A stretch of 64,000 nucleotides of DNA from Isoetes taiwanensis (GCA_021234155.1 JAJEKV010000062.1:6230432-6294431); one strand, 5' to 3'. Numbered from the stretch's first letter, positions 22,283 to 31,401 are shown. Notes: generated from the letters alone by a model not told the origin. Made by a program: numbers and translations.

Positions 22283-23899
22283 CTAATGTTTAGCTCTATT
22301 TGCTGACTTCTTGAATGGCAGCCTGTTTATTTTACCAAGCATGCATCCTTCACACATAAGTTTGTCTGACTTGTCATCTCTGCAAGAAATCCATCCCTTT
22401 TTTGCCAAGTATTTAATATTGTTGCAATGAGTGTGAGCTAACCTGTTATGCCATAACTCTGTATCAGAATTAACAATGCAATTTATGCTACTTTTAATTG
22501 CTCCCTCCATTTGAAATAGATTACCAAACCTTTTGGCATAAAACTTCAATATATTATCAAGATAAATACTACATCCTTTGGAATCAAAGTTTATCTTGTA
22601 TCCCAAGTCAACTAGTTGACTAACTGAGATCAAGTTTTTGATCAAAGTAGGCACACACAAAACATTTTCTATGTCAACAACATTTCCATCTAAATCTATC
22701 AGCTGCAATAATCCAGATCCTTCAGCAAGTTGCACTTCTCCATTTCCAACTTGGATTTTGCTCTTTCGAGTAGCATCAATTGTTTGGAGTAGATCAGTAG
22801 TTTGAACTACTGATCTCTCAGCTCCACTATCAACTACAACAACATCATGCCTTTTATTAGTTTCAGAATTTGCATTTTGTGCTACCAACAAGTTATTTAC
22901 CTCATTCTCATCTTGGGACTCCTCTTTGTTTGTTTCTTCAGTTGCCTTGGTAATGTGAACACCTGCAGGTCTGCTACCATCTTTTCTTCCAACACCTCTT
23001 CCTCCCCTAGGAGTTTTTCCCCTTCCTCTCCCTTGACTGTAATCTTTGGGGGATGAGCATTTGGCTGCCATGTGCCCCTTACCTCCACAGTTATAGCAGT
23101 TAAATTCCCTTTTTAGTTTAGGGCATTGGCTTTTGAAATGACCATTCTCATGGCAATAATAGCATGTAATCTGCTTCTTTGCTCCAGTGAGAAGTATTTC
23201 AGCAGCATCCTCTCCTTCCTTTAATTTCTTTTGCTCAAATTCTGTTCTCAACACTTTTTCAGCTTCTTCTCGTGTTTTACACATATTCCTTATGAATAAT
23301 CCTAGTTGTTCATTGTCAATGGCTCTAGAAATTTGTAAGACTTGACTCCTTTCTGACACATTTACTGCAGCTGCTGACAGGTCAGCAATAATATTATCAA
23401 ACTGGTTAAAGTATTCTGATACATCCCCTTCTACTTGAAGCTTTAAGCTTCTTAGTTCATTTTCCAATAATTCAATCTGTGAAGAGGTCTTCTCCTCATA
23501 GCTCTCAAGTAGAAACTTCCACATCTGCCTAGGACTTTTATCTCTCAATTTAAGCCTAATGGTAGAGCTTACCTTGCAAGAGATGATTCCTTGAGCCTCC
23601 TTAATGCGTGCATACAATGACCTTCCTGCCATTACTCCTTGACTGACCACTGTCTCCCTTGCACTTGTATCACCTGCATTAGTTGCATTAGTAGCATTTG
23701 CATTTACTGAACCTTCTGACACAGACCTCTGAATGGTGTTAACTGGACTGCTCAATTCCACACCTTTTGGATCAACAAGATCCCATAGCTCCTCTACTTC
23801 AAGAATGTGTTTAATTGCATCTTTCCATACCTGAAAGCCTGCTCCTCCTTTGAATATATCCACACTGCTCAAAAGACTAGCACCAAATCTGCTTGACAT
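22283..23899 (-). CDS. Copia B gag-protease-integrase N-terminus
   Basis: I choose the start MSSRFGASLL at 23,899, by homology to copia A; the in-frame Met at 23,941 abuts the primer site and LTR. Gag is followed by two CCHC knuckles (CYYCHENGHFKSQC and CYNCGGKGHMAAKC), an RG-rich patch (GRGRGKTPRGGRGVGR), protease VVDSGAERSVV and the integrase zinc region (HNRLAHTHCNN...CEGCMLGK). It ends NRAKH-stop, where a shift of one base re-enters LVHTDLCGPLNIRS. Copia A reads straight through this site, so the stop is a frameshift mutation or a consensus error rather than a conserved recoding site. Confidence 0.93.
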   Translation of the reverse strand: MSSRFGASLLSSVDIFKGGAGFQVWKDAIKHILEVEELWDLVDPKGVELSSPVNTIQRSVSEGSVNANATNATNAGDTSARETVVSQGVMAGRSLYARIKEAQGIISCKVSSTIRLKLRDKSPRQMWKFLLESYEEKTSSQIELLENELRSLKLQVEGDVSEYFNQFDNIIADLSAAAVNVSERSQVLQISRAIDNEQLGLFIRNMCKTREEAEKVLRTEFEQKKLKEGEDAAEILLTGAKKQITCYYCHENGHFKSQCPKLKREFNCYNCGGKGHMAAKCSSPKDYSQGRGRGKTPRGGRGVGRKDGSRPAGVHITKATEETNKEESQDENEVNNLLVAQNANSETNKRHDVVVVDSGAERSVVQTTDLLQTIDATRKSKIQVGNGEVQLAEGSGLLQLIDLDGNVVDIENVLCVPTLIKNLISVSQLVDLGYKINFDSKGCSIYLDNILKFYAKRFGNLFQMEGAIKSSINCIVNSDTELWHNRLAHTHCNNIKYLAKKGWISCRDDKSDKLMCEGCMLGKINRLPFKKSANRAKH

Positions 23900-23928
23900 C
23901 TTGTTCAAAGAATAATCAAGCACACCAA

Positions 23929-23940
23929 GCTCTGATACCA
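23929..23940 (-). promoter_or_regulatory. Copia B primer-binding site
   Basis: The minus strand reads TGGTATCAGAGC two bases inside the 5' LTR: exact complement of the initiator Met tRNA 3' end. Confidence 0.95.
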
Positions 23941-23942
23941 AA

Positions 23943-24540
23943 TGTTAAATTTAAGAACAATTCTTCTTGTACAATGGTCTCTACACCCTTGGTCAAACAA
24001 AGAACACCTTCTTCTAGAATCAAACTTTAAGCAATGGATACACAAGTTAGCATAACATTTGAACCTATAGAATATTTCAATCAATAAACCATTGGAATTA
24101 TAATAGAGAGTTACTGTTCATTCGTGCATTGACTCAGACACTGTAGACGTATTGACTGGAAATAATTCAACAATGGTTCGATCTTTAAATTCAATCCATG
24201 CCCCAAGCCTTGCCGGAATTGCCTGTAATTTCATCTATATTGTTTGTTACAAGTTTTCTCAATATGTACAGCGATCGGATCGTCGGTTTAGGCTCCCCAA
24301 TCTACCGATCATGAGCTGGAACATTTCAAATGGTTTTGGCTCCATTTCGGTAGCCTTAACCGTCTCAATAAATTTAGAAACAATATTATACCATGGTTCC
24401 ATGGTTTCAAGTTTAATATTTACACAAGTAGCTAGGCCATCGATAAGTTTCTCTTTGACCTAGTTAGTATGCTGGTTCCCATGGTTGTATGATAAACTTC
24501 ACCTAGAAATATATGATGAACAACTTCTTAAATCCCAACA
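23943..24540 (-). repeat. Copia B 5' LTR
   Basis: 598 bp, direct repeat of 18,995-19,592, followed by the second CAAGT target-site copy. Confidence 0.95.
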
Positions 24541-25182
24541 CAAGTTGATCAGCAGGGGGATCAGAACGTTGATCAGCAGCAGGATCAAAATGTTGATCAA
24601 AATGTTGACCAAACGGTGGATCAAACTGTTGACCAGCAACAGGATCAACATGTAGATCAGGGCGGAGCCCGGAATAGGAAGAATATGGAGTGGGCTAATA
24701 GGAAGAGGAAGAATACAAAACCTGTAAAGGGGGGTGTGGATTATAAGACCCGATTGCAGAGGGATGCCACCATTGCCAAGAAAACATCGGCTCAGCGACG
24801 CGAGTAGATCGTTCAGCGGGCAAAGCATCCGACAACCGGCGGGAAATCCATCCCAATTTTGAAGCAAACCATCAAGCCACGGAAGCCCCATAGATTTCGA
24901 CCGGGCACGGTAGCTCTTCGAGAGATACATAAGTATCAGAAGACTACTGAGCCATTGATTCGTCGGCTCCCTTTTCAGCGGCTTGTTCGGGAAATTGCCC
25001 AGGACTTTAAAACCGACCTGAGGTTCCAAGCTTTTGCAATCCTCGCACTCCAGGAGGCTGCCGAGGCTTACCTCATATAGATTTTGAGCGACGCCAACCT
25101 CTGCGCCATTCATGCAAAGAGGGTTACCATAATGCCCAAGGACCTCCAGCTAGCACGAAGGATCCGAGGGGAATTTCGGTGA
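24541..25182 (+). pseudogene. ORF-A C-terminal part: VDQ linker and histone H3 domain
   Basis: In frame with 18,279-18,989. Codons 1-45 are a repeat linker of VDQ, QQD and NVDQ units; about 20 basic residues follow (NRKRKNTKPVK), then a TAG (24,805-24,807). After it, in the same frame, comes histone H3: a short tail keeping TTGGK, then [15 protein letters not shown] (24,883 on), [21 protein letters not shown] (alpha1-alpha2), [11 protein letters not shown], a second TAG (25,078-25,080), [16 protein letters not shown] and LQLARRIRG, ending at TGA 25,180-25,182. By eye about four fifths of the core matches canonical plant H3. The tail is shortened: K9/S10 become H/P and the K27 segment is missing. 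No ATG lies near the H3 start, no poly-A and no target duplication flank it, so it reads as a fusion, not a nested H3 retrocopy. The two TAGs probably inactivate this copy. Confidence 0.88.
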
Positions 25183-25448
25183 CTAGGCGATTTTCTTCCT
25201 TCTGTTGTACCATTATTGTGAACTTATCTATGTAAAATATTCTCAATTTTGAGGTTGTAAATATAAGAATGTCTTTTTTCCGCCGCTTGGTGTGTATTTA
25301 AATATAAATTATCAGTTAAATAATAATTTTTAATAATAATTTCGGGAAACGTGCCAAAAAGTATAAAGGCTTTTTTTTGGCCCATTAGGGTTTCATTTCC
25401 ATTCTCGTTTCCAGAGTTTGTCTCCTCCTTCTTTGCGCCTTCATCCTC
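25183..25448 (+). promoter_or_regulatory. Promoter-like spacer before aORF-B
   Basis: TATAAAGG at 25,362-25,369 is followed by a telo-box-like TTAGGGTTT (25,385-25,393), a pyrimidine-rich leader (TCTCCTCCTTC) and the aORF-B ATG at 25,449. The upstream part is AT-rich. Copy 2 has a TATA box and the same TTAGGGTTT motif at the equivalent place. This suggests that aORF-B is transcribed from an internal promoter. Confidence 0.55.
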
Positions 25449-26831
25449 ATGGCTCACCCAACCCTTCAGCAATGGTATCTGGATGGAGAACACTGGGACC
25501 CTGCGGTCCCCTTTGATCTTCTTCACCCATGTCTCCTCCAGCAAGTAGACCTCATCTCTAACATGCAGGCGCATCCCGATTATGCTGCCTTCCTTCAGTT
25601 CTACAGGGAAGAGATTGTACCCGCATGCGTCTACAACGAGGATGATTCGCAGCTCTACCTCGACTTCCACACCCTGCTCCAGATGTTAGGGGGTGATGAG
25701 CATGCTCGAAATGTCATTAAGGGCATAAGGAGGCGAGCGACTGACCTCCCCATTGTCACAATAGATCGGGACGCTTGTTTCGAGGCCCGATTCGCACTGG
25801 CCATCATTATGGACCAGTATATTGAGGACGAGGAGATAGCTGCTGAGCATTCCTCTACGTCTGTACCTCCTGACCCGGAAGACGACGAAGTAGTCGATGA
25901 ACAGGATTTCGCACGGTGGAGGGAGTTAGCCACCGAGGCGCCCGTAGGAAGAGATAAAGCCCTCAAACTCGAAGGGCTCAACCTCCTTCCTACCGTACTC
26001 TTGAATAACCAAGAGTACCTGATGCTAGAGGACATTATGTGGGCCTATCGCGTTATTGCTGATATGCGGGGCCGCAAAAAGATAGAGGTCCTCTATGATC
26101 TTGCCGAGTACTGCCAGGATGACTTCCTTGACTTTACAACGCCCGTGGTGCAACCGCCGCAAGTCGAGGACTTGCTAGCATACCGGCCAGAAGAGTTACA
26201 GCCCGTGGAGGCCCTTCTGTCACTTCGGCAGACTGATACACCCCAGCCTCCAGAGGAGCATTTTGCAGCTCAGATGCGGCCTCCTTCTGCAAACCAGCCA
26301 TTGCAGATTACGATGGGAGGTATGGATGAGGAGGAGGAAGATCTTTGGGACACCAAGGTGAGTCTTAGAGATGATAAGGAAGAAGCAGGGCAGGAGAAGA
26401 TCCCCGTCAACTTGGAAAAGGAAGCGGAGACCTCCAGGGATCCCCAAATTAGGGCAATGGGCAACCATGTGACCCGATTCTTCCTTTCAGCTTTCCGGCA
26501 AGGTGAGGTCCTATTCTTCTCCAAGAACCTGGGGCCTTATTCTGAAGCATCTTGGTGGGCACTTCGCGCGATATCCACCTTGGCGGGCCATAAGAAGATT
26601 GACTATCACGCCACCACCATTACCTTGGTCCGACGAGATTTGGCTATTGTAGCATTGGGGGACGTGGCAGGCTGTGCCAATATGCGTCTCCTTGTGGCGG
26701 CACCTTTGGCCACTTGCTTGCCACCAGAGGCAGCAGCTCGAGCCGCCCTCTCCGCTAGCCCCAGCACCACTTTGATGCGCTACCGACCACCTCCTCAGCC
26801 CATGGACGAAGAGGAGGAACCTAGTTCTTAA
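25449..26831 (+). CDS. aORF-B, extra ORF between H3 and gag
   Basis: 460 intact codons starting MAHPTLQQWY. I recognise no known family. N-terminal third: mostly helical (DLISNMQAHPDYAAFLQFYREE...). Middle: acidic and proline-rich (PPDPEDDEVVDEQD; PQPPEEHFA; DEEEEDLWD). C-terminal domain, about residues 330-430: TRFFLSAFRQGEVLFFSKNL, SEASWWALRAIS, then RRDLAIVALGDVAG and NMRLLVAAPLA. Copy 2 aligns over the N-terminus (MATSDFRRWYK..., YSRVLSEFQARVEPSLV) and both copies 1 and 2 over the C-terminal domain (SEAEEAIR..., DGRIAAIH, VSMLIAP), so it is a conserved part of this element family. No membrane segment, zinc finger or protease motif. It could be a gag-like, silencing-counteracting or regulatory protein; nothing in the sequence decides. 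Confidence 0.8.
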   Translation: MAHPTLQQWYLDGEHWDPAVPFDLLHPCLLQQVDLISNMQAHPDYAAFLQFYREEIVPACVYNEDDSQLYLDFHTLLQMLGGDEHARNVIKGIRRRATDLPIVTIDRDACFEARFALAIIMDQYIEDEEIAAEHSSTSVPPDPEDDEVVDEQDFARWRELATEAPVGRDKALKLEGLNLLPTVLLNNQEYLMLEDIMWAYRVIADMRGRKKIEVLYDLAEYCQDDFLDFTTPVVQPPQVEDLLAYRPEELQPVEALLSLRQTDTPQPPEEHFAAQMRPPSANQPLQITMGGMDEEEEDLWDTKVSLRDDKEEAGQEKIPVNLEKEAETSRDPQIRAMGNHVTRFFLSAFRQGEVLFFSKNLGPYSEASWWALRAISTLAGHKKIDYHATTITLVRRDLAIVALGDVAGCANMRLLVAAPLATCLPPEAAARAALSASPSTTLMRYRPPPQPMDEEEEPSS

Positions 26832-27015
26832 ACATTTTTATTACGCATCTTGTACTGCGTATAGTTGTAAATTTTGATTTTTGTATTTTTGCCATCATAC
26901 AATATACATGCTATTTTCCTATGCTTTATGATTAGTGTATTGTCGAGTACAACTAAAATTGTATTCCAATAATACTTGTTATCTCCTTTGGATTTGGAGT
27001 ATAAGAATTTGTTCA
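26832..27015 (+). other. Spacer between aORF-B and ORF-C
   Basis: AT-rich, no coding content. It ends in a pyrimidine-rich stretch leading to TCTTGCAG (27,040-27,047), which could be a splice acceptor within the ORF-C frame. Confidence 0.4.
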
Positions 27016-27537
27016 ATGTCGTATATTCATTCTTACCGTCTTGCAGACGAGGGACTCGAAGAATTTGAGGAAAGAATCACCAACGAGATACGAAGGGACG
27101 ATCCAGGTCCTCCCGACCAAGATTACGGCCAACGATATGGTGAATATCCAGATCGAGATGATGCCTCCGAAGAAAGTGAACTCGTTGTAGAAGGAGAACC
27201 CTATGATCCAGTTAAAGGATTAGAGATAGTCAACAGTCTCCGAGAACATGCCTTCGAAAATCTGCAACAAACTCTTCGACGAACTTGGGATTATTGGGAG
27301 ATGACAAGGCATGAAGCTTATGCCGATGATGAGCACTTATGGCAAATTTTCTTTGCGCTACGAGATCTTTTTAAGCTCCTCATCATTAGTCCCATCCTGG
27401 ACTACCAGCCTGTCATTATCGGCCTGGGCCCGCTACAAGCTAGTCAGGGTTGTACGGGAGAGCGTTCGCTACTCTATCTTGTACCCTTTTACGCAACCCT
27501 AGGCCCAGTCCCCGCAGTTTTCTATGTTTACGTGTAA
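27016..27537 (+). CDS. ORF-C, acidic hypothetical protein
   Basis: Frame of about 174 codons from MSYIHSYRLADE (27,016); a longer frame from 26,935 is possible. The first 70 residues are acidic and Asp/Pro/Tyr-rich (DDPGPPDQDYGQRYGEYPDRDD), then a helical part (REHAFENLQQTLRRTWDYWEMTRHEAYADDEHLW) and a hydrophobic C-terminus (DLFKLLIISPILDYQPVIIGLG). TCTTGCAG just inside the frame could be a 3' splice site joining it to an upstream exon. No counterpart was found in copies 1 or 2. Not recognised. Confidence 0.45.
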   Translation: MSYIHSYRLADEGLEEFEERITNEIRRDDPGPPDQDYGQRYGEYPDRDDASEESELVVEGEPYDPVKGLEIVNSLREHAFENLQQTLRRTWDYWEMTRHEAYADDEHLWQIFFALRDLFKLLIISPILDYQPVIIGLGPLQASQGCTGERSLLYLVPFYATLGPVPAVFYVYV

Positions 27538-27831
27538 GTTGAAGAATTATCCAATGTATAATGCTTACCTCTGTACTGTATAACTTTAAGTTCTTGAAAC
27601 TACCTTCGATGTAATGACCTCCAATGTAATTACCGCTTGACTCATAATGAATATCTTTCCTTTTGTATTCTCTTTATTACTCTCTCTCTTAATACTATAC
27701 GAAATGATCTTGTTGTGAGACTTGATGTCACTGTACTTCTCCTTATATGTTTTTATGGTCAATATAGACGGTGCACGTAACGCCGCCTGACAGACACCCT
27801 CGAATGCCGACTAACACCTGAGCAAGAACTT
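27538..27831 (+). other. Spacer before gag
   Basis: AT-rich with short CTCTCTCTT and TATA-like stretches; no gene. The gag homology begins at about 27,790 and may start upstream of the first Met. Confidence 0.4.
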
Positions 27832-29050
27832 ATGTCAATGAAGAGGCAATTAGTCGAGTTACAGGCTTATGTGCTAAATGCCAACCCACCGCAGCATATG
27901 CAAGAGGATGGGCCGGAGTTACCTCCGTTGCCGCCAAGCCCACCACCACAGCAGCCACCTGCACCGCAACCAAGCCCTGTGCCCGCACAAAGAAGGCACC
28001 ATTCCAAACGTCGTCGAAGTTCCTCTAAGGATAGTGCCACATCTTCACAATCGGCTACTTCTGAGTCCTCTGAGTCGTCTATATCATCGGGTGACCATGC
28101 AAAGCGCCGGGACAAGGAGTACCATAAGACGGTTGACACGGCCATAACCAGTATATGGAAAAATAGGAAACTGGCCCAGTTTGATGGGAAATCTAGAGGT
28201 GGGCTGAATGCAGAGTCCTGGTTGGACGAGATGAAGGAGTTTGGGAAATCCTATGGCATGACAGAAAAGGATACAGGAAAGGTTGCCACCACAAACCTTA
28301 CAGGAGCTGCTCGTATTTGGTGGAAGGGCTATGCCAGAGCCAAGCATCTGGACAGAAGCAGATGCAAATTCAGGAAGTTTGCCAAAGCTTTTAAGTCGCA
28401 TTATGTGCCCCGTGCGCACAAATGCCAACAGATTCAGACTTTCTACCGGTTAGAGCAGAAGGGTATGTCAGTTCAGGCCTACACTGATGAATTCATGCGC
28501 TTGAGGCTATATGTACCAGGTATGAATGAAAAGAGGGCGGTGGAGGGCTATATTGAAGGGTTGGCCCCATCAATTAAACGAATGGTTAAGGCCATAGACC
28601 AGAAGTCAGTTGCAGAGGCTGAGGCTAAGGCATTGAGCCTTGAAGAGGATACACCAAGAAGCCAGTACCCGATCCCGCCTCTTTTCCAGCCCACGCTTGG
28701 GTGTACACACCTTACAAGCCCCGTTCACCCAGTCCAGGGCCCTCTCAGCAGAACTCTAACAGCCGCCAGGAAAAGAAAGTCACCTTCAACATGCCCGACA
28801 AACCGAATAATGTTGGTAAGGAAGTTCGAAACCTCTTACAGTCTATTCCCAAAGAGGCCGAAACAGCTACTTGAAGATAAGGCATGTTCTGGGTGTATGC
28901 GGCCGGGCACTTCATGCGAAATTGCCCTTATGTCACCAGGCAGTTTGTGGCGTCCCCTCCTGGGTATCACGGTGCACTCACCGCATACAAACAGGAGTTC
29001 ATCCCCATACCCGACTCCCATCGTCTGGGGCCCTCCACAATCACTTTGCA
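27832..29050 (+). pseudogene. Gypsy gag, copy 3
   Basis: The N-terminus is proline-rich, then basic and serine-rich (RRHHSKRRRSSSKDS...). The capsid-like Retrotrans_gag domain follows: FDGKSRGGLNAESWLDEM, GAARIWWKGYARAK, FRKFAKAFKSHYVPR, AYTDEFMRLRLYVPG, AVEGYIEGLAP. The frame is open to 29,076, but after about 28,660 it is shifted: the zinc knuckle CSGCMRPGH...RNC is only obtained by changing frame by one base near 28,905. Homologous to copy 2 gag (GAARIWWKGYAKA, FMRLRLYVP). The element is cut off soon after, before the protease. Confidence 0.85.
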
Positions 29051-29123
29051 CCCGTAGCGAGTCCCGGTGGGGATGAAGGGGTCATTTACCCCGTCTCCCT
29101 CGGGGTCTACCTAGGCTGCGAAG

Positions 29124-31296
29124 CGTAATATACACGTCGAGATATCGACATAATCACATATCCACCTTGAAGGGTGGTGCATCAACATCTGCATAGACAA
29201 TGATCGACATCATACATAAGGGTCCTACCCAAGGCTCAGACTCGAAGGGATGCCCGGCTTGGGTCTCGAGTTCATTCTTCTGGCAGAATTCATGGTAATG
29301 GATTTGGCTGGCATATGAACATGGCATAGGGTTGTCCACTCCATCCGCCCCTCCTATGCACACTTTGCAGAGTAGGCTGAAAAGTGTTGGGACCTGACTG
29401 TAGCCCGCCGGGTACATAGCCAAAAGGGCTATTCCTGGGTTTCATCTTCCCAGTCCCGATGGGGCAGGAAGGGATCGCTCCCTCCAGAGATCTACATGCT
29501 GACTCAAGGTGACTAGAGGGCCACTGCCCGTATTCGACTGGACCCACTGGAAAGTGTACACCACTTCACGGGTGTCGAGTCCATGCCTTACCCGCACTCA
29601 GTGGTAAGCCATTAGACCTAGTCACAAGGATCCCCGGTAGACCTTACACACCAGAGGGATCGTTCAAGAGTCAGGACATGAACCTCCTTCTCAGCCCAGT
29701 CTGGCCCCTTCACCCACAACCAGGTGTGGTTCTTGTCCACAGGCCGTAACTACAGTGTGCTAGAGAGGCTACTCTAGGAGCATCAACTACTAAGCTTTGG
29801 GCCTCTACCCCCCCTTCCCAATACAAGGAGTTCACAGAGATACATCGTCCATATACATCACAGAAGAACTAAAGAACTAGATCTAATCTATATCATAGAG
29901 TTAGGTTCTTTAGTTAATGTCTGGGATGTGAGAACCTAGATGGCTACTATGGCCAATTTAATAGGCTAACCCTACTGATTCTATGACTGGAAGATGGTTT
30001 AAGCTATTAAATTGACTAAATACCTGATCCTTGGGTTGCTCCTCCTGACCTGAGTTCGACCATCCTGCGAACTGCTCGAATCAAGGGAAACTAATGGTGC
30101 AATTCGCTTAGACAGAAGCTGGAAGGCGGGTTTGGCTCCTGGGGCAGCCAAAACATAGCTCTAAAACCCTATGGACGAAAATAGCAAGTTAGGGTTTTCC
30201 TAACCTAAATAGACAAGGGTTTAGGACTAGGGTTTCCAATTATCCCTTTAAGCATGTGGGATAATTGGGAATGGGCCCACTTGCCTTTAATGGCTAGGTG
30301 GCAAAATGTGCCCACATGGAAAAGTGTGCCCACATTAATGTGCACATTGGTAAGTGTGCACATTAATAATAAATGCACATACCTAGCAAGTTGCCCCCTA
30401 GGGGCTACCCACTGGCTACTGCGCCGGCGCATTACGCGTCGGTCGGGGTGGCGTGTATCGCGTGGATCGGCGATGCGATTATGCGATCACGGGACCATTA
30501 TCTTGTCTTTGGAAGGTCACATTCTCCCCACCTTGAAATGATGCTGTCCGTAGCATCGTGGGTCTCCCCACCTTGGAGCGTCCTAACCTGCAACCAACTT
30601 GATGCATACAATATACGACTACAATACCTACACATTTATTAAAATTACCCTAAGGTGATATTTTTTAGAACATTATTACGCCCTTAACTTATGAAATAAC
30701 TTATCAATTCATAACATCCTTAAAACAAGTTACTCAATAATTCACTTATCATGATAATTTAATTTATCAAAATTTTAACATTTCATATATATAATTATCG
30801 TTCGAGGTACTCTTCATTCCTTGCAGCACATTCCAACAAAATTTGTGTTGCAAGTCTTCGTAGCTCGACCTCCTTGCCTTCCGGAGCTCTCTATTGGCCT
30901 GCAGGTCGACACTACGTTAGTACCATTTAATTATTAATAAAATTTTGGTTATATGGTACCCCACCTATCTACATGGATGCATGGCTAATCTCCCGGCGTA
31001 GGAAGAGGGTGAATCTTCCATTATGGGTGATGAGGCGCCCTATATGCCTATATGCGCTCATGCCTACACCTCTAGTTGCCCAAAAGTGGAGGATATCCTT
31101 CCCGTATATGGGGCGTGAAGGATAGATTCCTCCTATCAAAGCATATATGGGGCTAAAGGTGCCTTTCCTATCAATGCATTCCTTAATGACCTCCTTTCTC
31201 TCGAGGTCGTCTACTTCCGTGGGACAGAAGTAGACTTTCTAATCTACCTTCCGCTCGTCCAAGCGAAAACGCGGTCATGCCTACCTTGACATTACA
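29124..31296 (-). repeat. Gypsy copy 2 3' LTR (approximate borders)
   Basis: The upper border is set by the minus-strand TGTAATGTCAAGG start at 31,296, about 105 bp after the integrase stop; the lower border is placed at CGTAATATACACG (29,124), less certain. About 29,320-29,390 matches, on the opposite strand, the copy 3 LTR near 16,650-16,720, showing both LTRs are related. No coding region. Two GC-rich stretches contain chance open frames that I leave out. Confidence 0.55.
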
Positions 31297-31401
31297 CCAC
31301 GCCCTAGAGATCACCGTAGTGGTCCCATCATCGGTAACAACGCATGCGACCCATACCTAACATAGGTTGCATGCGTAGATTAATCTTAATTACACACAGA
31401 A

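Larger units (their letters stand above)
18995..24540 (-). mobile_element. Ty1/copia element B, nearly intact
   Basis: 5546 bp with two 598-bp LTRs (about 13 differences by eye, near 98% identity), target duplication CAAGT at 18,990-18,994 and 24,541-24,545, primer site, polypurine tract and almost complete coding capacity. It lies in the Gln/Asp-rich linker of ORF-A on the opposite strand. One base shift near 22,290 separates gag-protease from integrase-RT. By LTR divergence it is comparable in age to copia A and younger than its host element. Confidence 0.95.
15556..29050 (+). mobile_element. Ty3/gypsy element with histone H3 (copy 3), 3' truncated
   Basis: Plus-strand element: 1.59-kb 5' LTR, initiator-Met-tRNA primer site, long leader, ORF-A with an H3 domain (split by copia B), TATA box, aORF-B, a further small ORF (ORF-C) and gag with a zinc knuckle. 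Sequence homology stops at about 29,050, and at 29,124 an LTR of opposite orientation belonging to copy 2 begins. Protease, RT and integrase of this copy are not in the window. Gag is homologous to that of copy 2, placing both in one gypsy lineage. Confidence 0.8.

Noticed and set aside
24499-25113. 204-codon minus-strand frame
   Set aside because: Antisense of the ORF-A linker and H3 region; its pattern follows from the repeat codons on the other strand.
24808-25182. H3 region as a separate host histone gene or processed retrocopy
   Set aside because: No ATG at its start, no normal H3 N-terminus (ARTKQT), no poly-A or target duplication, and it continues the reading frame of ORF-A. A related H3 sits at the same place in copy 2.
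30205-30642. Small frames in both strands between 29.1 and 31.3 kb
   Set aside because: Non-conserved frames inside the copy 2 LTR.
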